From Hibiscus mutabilis (Eukaryota; Streptophyta; Magnoliopsida; Malvales; Malvaceae), in the NCBI GenBank assembly GCA_019671005.1, contig CM033732.1, forward strand, positions 7,472,886-7,536,885: DNA of 64,000 nucleotides, written 5' to 3'. Both the position numbers and the translations under genes were made by a program. The notes below the pieces were generated by a model that saw only the letters and a program-made list of their open reading frames with translations, did not search any database and had not been told where the DNA came from. Shown one piece after another: positions 35,299 through 45,809 of this stretch (within the stretch, counting starts at the first letter, position 1; each line of letters begins with the position of its first letter).

Positions 35299-36135
35299 AT
35301 GGAAAAATTGTGTCTTAGGAAAGAAGAGCTTAATTTGTCAGTCAGACATTGGTCAGAGGTCAACCAGAAAATCCAAGGGGACAGTTTGCCGAACGAACGC
35401 GTAATAGCAGGGTACACCTATGTGAGTCTCCAACATAACGACCTATAGGATCTTCAAAGCATTTGGGAAAGATGGGACCGAAGACTACAAGACTTGTTCT
35501 GCGATAGTTATGGCGACATTGCACAGCTGTTATATGTTCGGATTAACCAGCCCCTACTCCGAGCTATAGTCCAGTTCTGGAATCCGGATTTTTGCTGCTT
35601 CACCTTTAATGGGCAGGACATGATGCCTACAGTAGAAGAATACACTGCTTTACTTAACCAGAAAAACATTCAGGAAGATTGGATCTACGCGAAGCCTCCG
35701 AGGAATCAGAATTACACTACGAAACTCAAAACCTTTGCGGGAATGAGTGACGATTGGGTTAATGGCCTCCTTCAGATCCGAGGAGACAATACAGTCTTTG
35801 CATGGGAAAGTATTCGGGACATCATACCGACACATCCAGACGAGGCAAAGAAAATGGACTTGTTCGCCTTAGGAATATATGGCTTGGTGATCTTTCTAAG
35901 AGTACTCGGGAACATTGACATAGCCATTCTGGACTTATTTGAGCGGGTAAAACGGAAAGCAAACCCAGTACCAGCAATCTTGGTTGAGACTTTCATTTCC
36001 TTAAATGCTAGCCGGAAACATGAAGAAGGACGTTTTGAGGATGCGCACAGCTGTTACAAGTATGGATTCGAGTCACATGTGGAAGACACCAACGAGGGTC
36101 TGCCGGATATCCTTCCAAGGTTTTTCGCCTTTTAG
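35299..36135 (+). pseudogene. Tat/Ogre ORF1, N-terminal plant-mobile-type domain (DUF7745-like)
   Basis: The ATG at 35299 opens a frame of 279 codons with one TAG at 35446-35448. Recognisable pieces are LWDxxSI-like QSIWERWDRRLQDLF, the block FWNPDFCCFTFNGQDMMPTVEEY, the GMSDDWV segment, and IYGLVIFLRVLGNIDIAILDLFERV. These fit the globular domain found in the extra ORF1 that precedes Gag in Ogre-type elements and related to plant mobile domain proteins; its molecular role is not established. It ends at TAG 36133-36135, after which the frame decays. Domain naming is from memory and should be checked by profile search. Confidence 0.75.
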
Positions 36136-37576
36136 AGTACTTAGCAAAGGAATGGCGAGAGGATTTGAAAACAAAAAAGTGGACTAGTTTCTTCAGAACA
36201 TTCAAGATGAAGACATAGCATGGAGGTCTCATGGCTCGGTAAAGTTAATTATTTTCTATACAATTGTGGTGATTTCAACCGGCTGATGATGTTGGGATTG
36301 CATGGAGGGATCGCCTCATGCTCCGCTTTTAGTGTCTCGGCAGATTCGGATCACGACAGTTCATTCCCAATACCACCGGATTAAGCCAAACTGAATTTCT
36401 TTTCAAAGGGGAGTTCAAAGGAAAAATTCGGACCATCATGAGAGCACAGGGACCATTGTTACGGATCGGGGTAGAAGGAGATACCGAGCACATGACTACC
36501 CCGACTACAATCTTTGGAGACGTTTGAGGTTAATAATGTGATTCCCGAATCTGATCAAGGACCAGCAGTGTCACTCGAAGAGCTTACAAGGGTGGTACCG
36601 TCTGAAGCCGACATCTTAAGGAACGAACTCAAGAAGTTAAAAGAAAATGGACATCCAACGGACCCAACATGCGGCGCGAGCTCTATAAGGCAAGCTTAGA
36701 GGTTGACGAGCGGGACGAGATCATTAGGCAGTTGAAGAAATTAAATACAGATTTGAACGACAAGGATGCTCTTTATCAAAAAGATGCCCTTCTACTACAA
36801 GCAAAAATACAGAAGGCCGGCCGGAGTCAATTCATAGTTGTGGAAAGAGAAAGAATGAATGGTATCCATTTGGTGGAAGAAGAACGAGAAATCAGTAAGA
36901 GAGCAATCGAGAAAGAGATAGAAAGCTGCCGGTTGGCTATGGAAGAAGAAAAACGGTCCTCCAAGAAGGTCATTGATCAGGAAAAGGAAAGATTCAGGCA
37001 AGAAATCAGCAAGGGAAAACAAGCTGTCCATCATGAGAAAGAAAGCGTCGCCGTATGGAAAAGAAAGTCCATGAGTAGCCGAAATAGACTGTTAGAGATG
37101 CAAAAATTGTACGATGACACTATTCAAAGTCTGGAGCAAAGCCAAAGTCGAATGGCGAATTAAAAGGGGTGGCGGAAGTTGAACACTCACTTGAATGTAC
37201 TTGCCACGTAAATGGTTTCACCGAGCTTCAAGAAAGAGAGCGCGAAGTAAGCATGTTACGAGCACGAATTGAGTCCCTCGAAGCAACTGTTGAGGATTAC
37301 AAGGAAAGAATTTGTGTGTTCGAGGAGGCTGCAGCCGGAGGGGACACCTATTGGCAAAAGAGATCGTGGTGCTGCCGGATGGTACAGGATAAGGACCAAT
37401 ATTACGCAAACCTAATGGTGGACATACAGCGAGTCGCCAGGCATGTGAATGATTTAGCTGTCGAGGCTGAAACTCTCCGGCCTTTCATAGTCCCGGAAAT
37501 GGAAGAAGCTCCCAGGTTCCTCAAGCTGCTCAGGGCAATTGGAAAATTAGGAGATAGAGCTAGGGCTTATCTATAG
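36136..37576 (+). pseudogene. Tat/Ogre ORF1, C-terminal coiled-coil part
   Basis: After a decayed stretch (36136-36513), three overlapping frames (36514-36699, 36669-37163, 37169-37576) encode a long charged helix. 36669-37163 is dense in Glu, Lys and Arg with heptad-like spacing (EEREISKRAIEKEIE, EEEKRSSKKVIDQEKERF). 37169-37576 carries a CTC motif and the LARIESLEATVEDYKERI-type helix, ending LGDRARAYL. Frameshifts near 36690 and 37165 separate the pieces. Together with the preceding domain this is the extra ORF upstream of Gag; the coiled coil suggests self-association, by inference. Confidence 0.7.
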
Positions 37577-37863
37577 GACTCTATTTTGTAATTAGATCTT
37601 TTGTATTATGGATCTTTATTTTGTAATACAAACTCTGTTGTAATCTAGACCCTTTAATTCCTGTGGAAGTAGTTCAAAAGGGTGATTACCAGCGGAATCA
37701 GTACCTTATCTGCATACATTCTTGCATTTGCATCATGACATTCGCATCATTATACATGCATTTATTCCTGCAACCATATTAACATTATGAATGTTGTGGC
37801 AATGTGTGTAGTTAACCCGCAATCATTCATCACCCATACTTTACCCGGTTACAAAGCAAACTC

Positions 37864-38990
37864 ATGGAAGACAGGATAATCAATCTAGAAAAAGGGCAAA
37901 AAGAGCTCGAGACAAGGCTTGAAGAGGCCTAGAGAAGCCTCAGTGATCAGATTGCGCAGTCGCAAGCATCTATAGTATCCGACATAACCGCATTGTTGGC
38001 TAAGAGTCTTGGAAAAAGAGTGGAAGGAGAAACCATTCAAGAGCCGAGGGGGTACCCCACTCACTACAAGGTTCAACCAACTGCACCAAACCCGGCTAGG
38101 AAGGTGTATATCGACCACTGCGCAGAATGTCATCTAGTTTTCAAATAGGGGCACCCGAGACTCAACCCCTCGATGCTTTGAAGCACTCTATGAAGAAGAG
38201 GTGCGGACTGAACATGGTTGAAAGGATCGGGGCGAGGTAGAGAAAAAAGGGAGAGGAAAAGTTTTGCCTCATGGAGGAAAAATTTAAAACGTTACAATCT
38301 AATGAAGAATCAGGAAATGACGCTAGCGACTTAAGTCTGGTGTCTGATCTTGTCCTACCGCCAAAATTTAAAACGCCAGAGTTCGACAAATACGATGGAA
38401 CCACGTGTCCTTCCGCGCACATAACAATGTACTGTCGAAAGATGGTGGCTTACCATAAGGACAAAAAGCTACTAATCCATAGTTTCCAGGACAACCTAAC
38501 TGGAGCGGCGTTACGGTGGTACACCCAGTTGAGCAAAGCAAATGTTAAGACATGGAAAGATCTATCAAGAGCATTTACTGAGCAATACAAGCATGTAACA
38601 GATATGACCCCCAGCAGAATTATGTTGGAAAATATGGGACAGAAGTCCAACGAAAGCCTGCGGTAATACGCCCAAAGGTGGCGGGAAGTGGCCGCCCAAA
38701 TTCAGCCACCCATCCCGGAACATGAAATTACGCCGTTATTTGTTAATACTCTGAAAGGGGCACTCTTTGATCGCCTCATTAATAACACAACGCAGTGTGC
38801 TTTGCTGACTTAATCGGGGATGGGGAGTCCCTTGAACTGGCAATTAAGAGTGGCGGGATTGATGGCGGGGAAAGGTCTCGGAGTATAACAAGAGAAATGA
38901 AGTAAACGCCACCAAAGACTTATACCGCCCAAGAACTTCACAGTTTCACAGCCACAAGCACTGTGGGAAAAAACACAAAACTCGAATCAA
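37864..38990 (+). pseudogene. Tat/Ogre Gag, capsid part
   Basis: A start at 37864 (MEDRIINLEKGQKELETR) leads into a coiled-coil N-terminus that soon meets a TAG. The conserved capsid core is in another frame at 38271-38666: PPKFKTPEFDKYDGTTCP, CRKMVAYHKD, LIHSFQDNLTGAALRWYTQL, WKDLSRAFTEQYKHVTDMTPSR. After TAA near 38664 the same protein continues (YAQRWREVAAQIQPPIPEHEI, FVNTLKG). Gag forms the particle that holds element RNA. At least three disruptions make this copy non-functional unless supplied in trans. Confidence 0.88.
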
Positions 38991-38994
38991 AGAG

Positions 38995-40587
38995 ATGAGA
39001 GAATCGCCAGAAAAGAGAAAGAGAGAAGAACTTTCACTCCCCCTACCTGTTTCGTACTCAGAACTTTATTCCCAATTGTATGAAGCAGACCTGGTCCGTC
39101 CATACATCGTTACTCCTGTCAATCCGCCCTTCCCGTCTTGGTATAATCCGAACGCGCATTGCGACTATCACGGCGGTACCCCTGGACATCCCACTGAGAA
39201 CTGCCTTGCTTTCAAAAAACTTGTGCAGAACTTAATCGATTACGGGATATTGAAGTTTGAAGAGTCGAGTGTAGCCAACAACCCGCTGCCTAATCATGGG
39301 AACAGAGGAGTAAATGTTATTGAAGAATACTTTACCATGAGGATTAAGGATGATGTGTCAGAAATCAAATCTCCTTTACGGTGGGTATTTCAACAGTTAT
39401 GCATGGCTCGTGTGATCGACAAAGGCATGATAACAAGGCAAAAGGGATGTGGAGAGTATTGCGAATTCCACCAGACTGAAGGGTATGATATCCAAGAGTG
39501 CGATGAGTTCAAGAGATTGGTACAGCAATTAATTAATGAAAAACAAATAGAATTCTTCGAGGAGCCCATGGGGAAGAAGGGGTCGGACGTACACATGACG
39601 GATAGCCTCAAATCTAAATACGGGAATGATAGACCTTTTATCATCTCCCCCAGGCCAGGGAATGCAGGTGCCTCCCAAGGAGAAACCAACAAGATAAATC
39701 CCAAGATCATCATTTCAGCACCATCTCCATTCCCATTCAAAGATATGCGGCAAACCCCCTGGAATTATGCTGTAAATGTGACCATGCCAGAAAAACCAGA
39801 ACACGGTCAGGTAAAAGAGCCTACGCTGAAAGACCAACAAAGCCAGAACAATGTAAACGCTGGTGAGGCAGGCCATTTCACAAGGAGCGGCAGATGTTAT
39901 TCCTCCGAGACATTGAAAGAAGCTGAAAATGATAAGGGGAAGAGTACAACAGTTAGCCCTACGCAGATATTTGGAGAAGAACCTCCCCCAAAGATGAATG
40001 AGCTGGTAACTGAGACCCAGGCCAAAGAATTTCTAAAGTTCTTGAGACATAGCGAGTACAACGTAGTGGAACAACTACGAAAGCAACCGGCCAGGATCAC
40101 AGTGCTGGAATTACTATTGAGTTCAGAAAAACACCGGAAGACGTTATTAAAAGTGCTAAATCAGACTTTCGTGCCCCAGGACATTTCTGTGACAAACCTG
40201 GACATGATAGTGGGGCATATCACTGCCTATAATCACATAACGTTCAGTAACGATGAGATCCCTGAGGGAGGAATGGGGTCCACCAAAGCCCTTAACATCA
40301 CTACCCACTACAAAGGGTATGTAGTACCAGGCGTACTGATCGACAACGGGTCAGCATTGAACGTCTTGCCTATGGTGACCCTGCAAAAACTGCCAATAGA
40401 TGGTTCGCACCTAAAGCCCTGCCACAATTCGGTAAGAGCCTTTGATGGTACGCAAAGAGAAACAATGGGGAAAATTGAGGTGCCCCTATTGATCGGACCA
40501 ATGGAATATGTGATCGATTTTGTGGTGACGGACATAAAACCATCTTACAGCTGCTTGTTGGGAAGACAATGGATCCACTCCGCATGA
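38995..40587 (+). CDS. Tat/Ogre Gag C-terminal region with zinc-knuckle-like motifs and aspartic protease
   Basis: This is the longest intact frame of the element, 530 residues. Near residues 55-70 it has CDYHGGTPGHPTENC, and near 155-170 CEFHQTEGYDIQEC; both are CxxH...H...C-like patterns that could bind zinc. A Pro/Asn-rich linker follows (about 200-330). The C-terminal third is the retropepsin-type protease: VLIDNGSALNVLP holds the catalytic Asp in D-N-G-S, and LLGRQWIHSA is the end motif. The protease should cut the polyprotein. The frame ends in TGA at 40585-40587, only 15 bases before the next frame, and the upstream Gag is broken, so I see it as one segment of a longer gag-pro frame. 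Confidence 0.85.
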   Translation: MRESPEKRKREELSLPLPVSYSELYSQLYEADLVRPYIVTPVNPPFPSWYNPNAHCDYHGGTPGHPTENCLAFKKLVQNLIDYGILKFEESSVANNPLPNHGNRGVNVIEEYFTMRIKDDVSEIKSPLRWVFQQLCMARVIDKGMITRQKGCGEYCEFHQTEGYDIQECDEFKRLVQQLINEKQIEFFEEPMGKKGSDVHMTDSLKSKYGNDRPFIISPRPGNAGASQGETNKINPKIIISAPSPFPFKDMRQTPWNYAVNVTMPEKPEHGQVKEPTLKDQQSQNNVNAGEAGHFTRSGRCYSSETLKEAENDKGKSTTVSPTQIFGEEPPPKMNELVTETQAKEFLKFLRHSEYNVVEQLRKQPARITVLELLLSSEKHRKTLLKVLNQTFVPQDISVTNLDMIVGHITAYNHITFSNDEIPEGGMGSTKALNITTHYKGYVVPGVLIDNGSALNVLPMVTLQKLPIDGSHLKPCHNSVRAFDGTQRETMGKIEVPLLIGPMEYVIDFVVTDIKPSYSCLLGRQWIHSA

Positions 40588-40602
40588 GTTGTCCCCTCAT
40601 CA

Positions 40603-41301
40603 TTGCATCAAAAGTTAAAATTTGTAGTCGAAGGCAAATTGGTCACAGTAGAGGCAGAGCAGGAAATTGTTGCTTCAGTAACATCAGACGCCCTCTACAT
40701 TCAAAATGATGAAGATGCTGCAGAATGCTCATTCCGAGCATTGGAACTAGTAAATGCCACATTCGTTTCAGAGGGAAGTCGGATCCCCTACCCCAGGTTA
40801 TCTAATTGTACCAAGATGACCGTCGCAGAAACTCTGGGCCGAGGAGCCAAAGTAGGAAAAGGGCTGAGGAAGAAATTACAAGGAAACCTAAGAGCCAAGA
40901 ATATGATAACCAAGAAGGATCGTTTTGGGCTGGGTTACCAACCAAGTGCCCAACAGAGAAAAGAGGAATATAAGAGAAAGGAGGAGCAAAGAAAAGCCAG
41001 ATCTAAAGGAGAAGACATTCCGTGGAGACCGATGTCCTTTCCTAGTTTGAAAACCACTTTTGTCTCCGGAGGATTCTACCAGCCAGGTCAAGAGGCTGGA
41101 GAGGTAATGAAGAAAAATGAAGTACTCAACCAGGAGGAGATACTCAGTGAATTATTTGAAGGGATGTACATCAACATGATAGCTGAAAAGGACCGAGGCA
41201 GCAAAATGTTGACCAACATCCGCCCTTTTCGTCCCGGGGAAACACTCGATAACTGGAGCTGTATTGATCTACCTGTAGTTTTTAGGAATAGATCAGAGTA
41301 A
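40603..41301 (+). CDS. Tat/Ogre G-patch-like segment after protease
   Basis: This is a 232-residue frame following protease. It contains LGRGAKVGKGLRKKLQG and RFGLGYQP, which match the Gly-rich pattern of G-patch domains, followed by a basic Lys/Arg/Glu-rich stretch (RKEEYKRKEEQRKARSK). G-patch domains bind RNA or activate DEAH helicases in splicing and in some retroviruses; in this lineage the segment lies between protease and RT. It ends in TAA at 41299-41301, just before a candidate intron. It may be read as part of gag-pro. Confidence 0.75.
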   Translation: MHQKLKFVVEGKLVTVEAEQEIVASVTSDALYIQNDEDAAECSFRALELVNATFVSEGSRIPYPRLSNCTKMTVAETLGRGAKVGKGLRKKLQGNLRAKNMITKKDRFGLGYQPSAQQRKEEYKRKEEQRKARSKGEDIPWRPMSFPSLKTTFVSGGFYQPGQEAGEVMKKNEVLNQEEILSELFEGMYINMIAEKDRGSKMLTNIRPFRPGETLDNWSCIDLPVVFRNRSE

Positions 41302-41330
41302 TGCTCCGAATCAACCTTTTGTTTTTTCCC

Positions 41331-41510
41331 GTAAACAATGAGGATCTCTTGTACGGGGCACCTATGTTAACTTTTTGATTGAAATGAAAATATCCCCACT
41401 TTCCTAAAAATGACCAAAGTTTCATTTATTTCATTCATGCATTCTTCATGTTCATTCCCTTCATATAAAGCCGTCTCCTTCCCAATACAATTCGTTCTCA
41501 TTTAATGCAG
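41331..41510 (+). other. Candidate intron between the protease/G-patch and RT reading frames
   Basis: The segment runs from GTAAAC (41331) to TTTAATGCAG (41510), is AT- and pyrimidine-rich, and is 180 bp, a multiple of three. Splicing would join the upstream frame to the ATG at 41518 in the same phase. Ogre elements are known to carry an intron between protease and RT. A TAA at 41299-41301 in the upstream frame remains, so this copy would still be interrupted. No transcript evidence is available here. Confidence 0.45.
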
Positions 41511-41517
41511 GTCGCTC

Positions 41518-42622
41518 ATGATTGACGATATGAATGATACCGGATCCAATCCTGGAGTGAATTTTGAATGCCCTGAGGTCTCAGAGAGAATTGAGGAAGG
41601 ATATGATGAGATAGAAAGTGAGGTCCCGGAAGAGTTAAAGAGAATGGTGGCCAACGAAGAAAGGCAGATCATGCCCCACCAAGAAGAAACAGAAGTTGTA
41701 AACTTGGGGACTGAAGAAGAAAGAAAAAAATAAAAGTAGGAACGACGATTTCCTCAAAAACCAAGCACGAACTGATAACCCTACTTCAGGAATTCAAGGA
41801 TGTCTTCGCCTGGACTTATCAAGATATGCCAGGGTTGAATACCGACATAGTGGTGCACAAATTGCCAACAAAATCGGAGTGCAAACCAATACAACAAAAA
41901 CTTCAGAGAATGAGACCAGATATATTGTTAAAAATCAGAGAAAAAGTGAAAAAGCAGTTTGATGCTGGATTCTTGGAGGTAGCCAAATAACCCGAATGGG
42001 TTGCAAACATTGTACCAGTACCAAAGAAAGACGGGAAAGTTCGTATGTGTGTAGATTATAGGGATCTGAACCGAGCCAGCCCTAAAGACAACTTCCCCTT
42101 ACCACATATTGACACGCTGGTTGACAACACTGTAAGACATTCATGGTTTTCATTCATGGACGGCTTCTCAGGGTACAACCAGATAACCCTAACGACATGG
42201 AGAAGACCACGTTCATAACCATGTGGGGCACTTTTTGTTATCGAGTGATGCCGTTTGGGCTAAAGAACGCAGGGGTAACATACCAAAGAGCAATGGTGAC
42301 TCTTTTCCATGACATGATGCACAAAGAAATAGAAGTATATGTGGACGACATGATTGCCAAATCTCGAACAGAGGAAGAGCACCTACAGAATTTGAGAAAA
42401 CTATTCCAAAGACTACGGAAGTACCAACTGAGGCTCAATCCTGCCAAGTGTACCTTCGTCGTTACTTCTGGAAAACTCCTAGGGTTTGTGGTAAGCAGAA
42501 GAGGGATTGAGATTGATCCGGATAAAATGAAAGCCATCCAGGATCTCTCACCACCCCGCACTCAGAAGGAAGTTCGCGGTTTCTTGGGGAGATTGAACTA
42601 TATCTCTCGTTTCATTTCCTAA
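41518..42622 (+). pseudogene. Tat/Ogre reverse transcriptase
   Basis: The RT copies element RNA into DNA. Pieces in three frames give an acidic N-terminus (41518-41733), DMPGLNTDIVVHKLP, VPKKDGKVRMCVDYRDLNRAS, SFMDGFSGYNQ, CYRVMPFGLKNAG and YVDDMIAKS. The two catalytic Asp of YVDD lie at 42344-42349. RLNPAKCTF and GFLGRLNYISRFIS mark the end of the domain. Breaks are a frameshift near 41731 in an A run, a TAA near 41989, and a frameshift near 42175. The frame ends at 42622. The sequence is close to the consensus of the lineage, so the copy was probably active in the recent past. Confidence 0.93.
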
Positions 42623-43105
42623 TTAACCGACCAATGTGACCCGATCTTTAGACTTCTTAGGAAGAATAATCCTGGTGCGCGGGACGAGGAATGTCAAAGA
42701 GCCCTAGAAAAGATCAAAAAGTACCTGAAAAATGCTCCAATTTTAGTCGCACTAGTACCAGGTCGACCATTAATTCTCTACCTGACAGTTTTTGAGAATT
42801 CAATGGGATGCGTATTGGGGCAACACGATGAGTCAAGAAAAAGGGAGCAAGCCATCTATTACCTAAGCAGGAAATTCAATGATTGCGAAACGTGGTACCC
42901 GCCAGTGCAGAAGCTGTGTTGTGCTCTAGTTTGGGCTACCAAGCGGCTTAGACAGTATATGCTATACCATACTACTTGGTTGATATCCAAGCTAGACCCA
43001 TTGAAGTTCTTAATGGAAGCGCCAGCACTAACGGGAAGAATGGCCCAGTGGCAGATGCTCTTATCCGAATTCGATATCGTATATACGTTAACCAGAAAGC
43101 CGTAA
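42623..43105 (+). pseudogene. Tat/Ogre first RNase H
   Basis: The frame 42803-43105 gives SMGCVLGQHDESRKREQAIYYLSRKF, the Tat version of the gypsy RNase H, then KLCCALVWATKRLRQYM and GRMAQWQMLLSEFDIVY. It is entered from RT through a stop (42620-42622) and leaves by a frameshift near 43095. In Tat elements this domain often lacks some catalytic residues and is backed up by the second RNase H that follows. Confidence 0.88.
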
Positions 43106-43640
43106 AGGGGAGTGCCGTAGCAGATTTCCTAGCTAGTCGTGCTTCGGATGACTATGAGGCATTAAACTTTAATTTCCCAGACGAAGACTTGATGTGCATT
43201 ACAACCGAAGAAGAGGTTTCAAATGATAAACCATGGAAGCTTTACTTCGATGGAGCCTCTAACGCCCTCGGACATGGGATAGGAACAGTGCTAATTTCTC
43301 CTTAGGACGTCTATTATCCTTTCACCAGCAGATTGGAATTCTTCTGCACAAACAATATAGCTGAATACGAAGCTTGCGCTATGGGACTGAACTCAGCTAT
43401 TGAGAGAAAGATTAAGGAACTTCGAGTGTTCGGAGATTCATCCTTAGTAATTTACCAATTGCGCGGGGAATGGGAAACCAGGGACCTGAAGTTGGTCAAA
43501 TATTATGAATTGATTCAAGAGCTCACCAAAGAGTTCGAAAGGGTCAGCTTCAATTACCTGCCCCGAGAAGAAAATCAGATGGCAGACGCATTGGCAACCT
43601 TGGCATCCATGTTTAAAACAAACACTGGGGCAGAAATGAA
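43106..43640 (+). pseudogene. Second, archaeal-type RNase H (aRNH) of the Tat lineage
   Basis: The domain has the four acidic motifs: Asp in LYFDGASNALG (about 43240), Glu in IAEYEACAMGL (about 43360), Asp in VFGDSSLV (about 43432) and Asp in NQMADALATL (about 43580). A second RNase H after the first is the hallmark of Tat elements among Ty3/gypsy. A TAG at 43303-43305, probably from CAG, interrupts it; downstream the frame is open through the integrase. Confidence 0.9.
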
Positions 43641-43649
43641 GCCCATTGA

Positions 43650-44860
43650 GATGCAGACGTTTAAAAGGCCTGCTCATTGTTGTAATGTACATGAAGAGAT
43701 TGATGGAAACCCATGGTACTATGACATCTTGCAATATGTCAAGCTTCGAAAGTATCCAGAAGGAGCAAACGACAATGACAGAAAAACGCTCAGAAAAATG
43801 GCAACAAGATATGTCCTAGATGGGGAGATCCTATATAGGAGAAGTCATGATCAGACATTGCTGAGATGTGTGGATGCCCGGGAGGCGAAGGAGATCTTAG
43901 CCGAAGTACATGACGAGCTTTGTGGAACGCACGCTAACGGACTGTCTATAGCCCAGAAAATTATGAGATACGGTTATTTCTGGTTGACCATGGAGGGAGA
44001 TTGCATCAATTACGCCAGAAAATGCCACAAATGCCAAATCTACGCTGACAAAATTCACGCACCCCCATCGCCTTTACACACCATGAATTCTCCGTGGCCT
44101 TTCGCGGCGTGGGGCATGGACGTCATCAGGCAGATCCATCCGAAAGCTTCTAATGGACACCGTTTCATTTTGGTCGCCATAGACTACTTCACTAAATGGG
44201 TAGAGGCAGCGTCTTACGCCAACATCACAAGGACTACAGTATGTAAGTTCTTAAAGAAGGAGATTATTTGTCGATACGGATTGCCAGAAAGGGTCATCAC
44301 CGACAACGCTTCCAATCTGAATAACAAAATGATGACGGACGTGTGCACTCAATTCAAGATAACACACCATAATTCCACAGTCTACCGCCCTAAAATGAAT
44401 GGAGCAGTGGAAGCAGCAAACAAGAACATAAAGAAGATCATAGCGAAGACTACGGATACCTACAGGATTGGCATGAGAAGTTGCCATTTGCCCTTTTCGC
44501 CTATAGGACATCCATTCGCACGTCAACGGCGGCAACACCCTACTCCTTGGTGTATGGTACCGAAGCAGTACTCCCAATCGAGGTAGAGATCTCGTCTCTC
44601 TGGTCTTAAACGAACTAAAATTGGAAAAAGTCGAATGGGTGCAGGCCAGATACGACCAGCTAAATCTCATCGATGAAAAGAGACTAAAGGCCATTTGTCA
44701 TGGTCAGATGTACCAAAAGCGGATGGTGGATGCCCAACTGGGAAGGACCGTACGTCGTAAAAAAGGCCTTCTCAGGAGGAGCCCTGATCCTAACAAAAAT
44801 AGATGGAGACGAGCTGAAAAATCTCGTAAATTCTGATGCCGTTAAGAAATACTATCTTTG
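43650..44860 (+). pseudogene. Tat/Ogre integrase
   Basis: The HHCC zinc-binding domain shows HDELCGTH and CHKCQ (about 43910-44035). The catalytic triad is Asp in WGMDVI (about 44117), Asp in ITDNASN (about 44302) and Glu in NGAVEAANKN (about 44405). The frame shared with aRNH is open from 43306 to 44586, then shifts. The C-terminal part continues in other frames to about 44860, ending in GGALILTKIDGDEL and AVKKYY. No chromodomain follows, as expected for Tat. Confidence 0.92.
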
Positions 44861-44861
44861 A

Positions 44862-44907
44862 AAAATGAAAAAAGAAAAAAAAAAGAAAAAGAAAAAGAGA
44901 AAAAAAT
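44862..44907 (+). repeat. GA/A-rich purine tract directly after pol in element C
   Basis: An almost pure purine run (GAAAAAAGAAAAAAAAAAGA-like blocks) begins a few bases after the last integrase codon. Comparable tracts are at 991-1052 and, on the minus strand, 51485-51700. Confidence 0.6.
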
Positions 44908-44921
44908 GAAAATGGAGAGCT

Positions 44922-45581
44922 CAGGGCGAAAACTCGAAACCGGGCGTCTTGAAGCAAAGGGAGGACCAGAGTTGAAAACCCGTAAAGGGCGGCTCGGGTA
45001 AATTGAAAAGTTGAATATCCGAAGAGAAGGGTATCCCCATGAACATCATGAAGAGGAGGCTTCAAGCAAAAAAATTCTACACTGGTTGACAGGATCATGT
45101 ATCATTCATATCGAAGATAATGAGGGATCTTGTATTTCATACTTAACTTTTCTTCTTTCTCATGTGTGTCATACCTTTTTTTAAGATATCCCAAGCCCTT
45201 AATCATAATAAAATCGTGTTTTTGACCATCCATTCCATGCCTTCTTGTTAATTTCAGTCAAATAAGTTAACATAGGCTTATAGTGAAACAAGAGATTTCG
45301 GAGCATTACTGTGATTTAACCTTAAAAATGCAGGTGATCAAAGAAAACGATGTTAACTCCGCCTTCTAGTTCCCTACATAATGGTTGTTGATAGGGAAGG
45401 TGGAAAGCTTCAAACAACCGGATAGGATGACCAATGGCGTACGTCATGTCTATTCAAGGAAAGCATGCGAGATAACAAGAGAGATCTCTTGGGTGAAAAC
45501 CCAGAAGGGCACCCCTGAAAAAAAACAAAAAACAAACAAAAAAAACTCTCTCTAAAGTGAAAACCCGAAAGGGCACTTTAG
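44922..45581 (+). repeat. Four copies of a double-stem GAAA-type hairpin motif (element C 3' region)
   Basis: Each copy has an outer stem, AAAA, a 3-bp stem (CCC/GGG or similar), and an A-rich loop. Copies: 44922-44951 (outer CAGGGCG/CGTCTTG, two G-U), 44969-44995 (GAGTTG/CGGCTC, two G-U), 45491-45514 (GGGTG/CACCC), 45552-45581 (CTAAAGTG/CACTTTAG). The outer stem varies but pairs each time. The same motif is on the minus strand of element B (52782-52860). The rest of this 0.66-kb region has no recognised coding. Confidence 0.8.
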
Positions 45582-45809
45582 AATTCCAAGTCATAAATGG
45601 AGAATTCCAAGATATTGACACTCATGCATCATGAATAGTCAGACATCACTAGGATTAGGAGCATGTCAATTCATTTGTCATAGCATTTTGTTTTAGCTCA
45701 GACAGGTATCTGCGGATTCAAAGAGACATCGATGGCCATCGTGGTGTGAATCCCAAATGAGAAGACAATGTTTTCACATACGAAAGACATATGTTTCCAA
45801 GCTCCAGAG

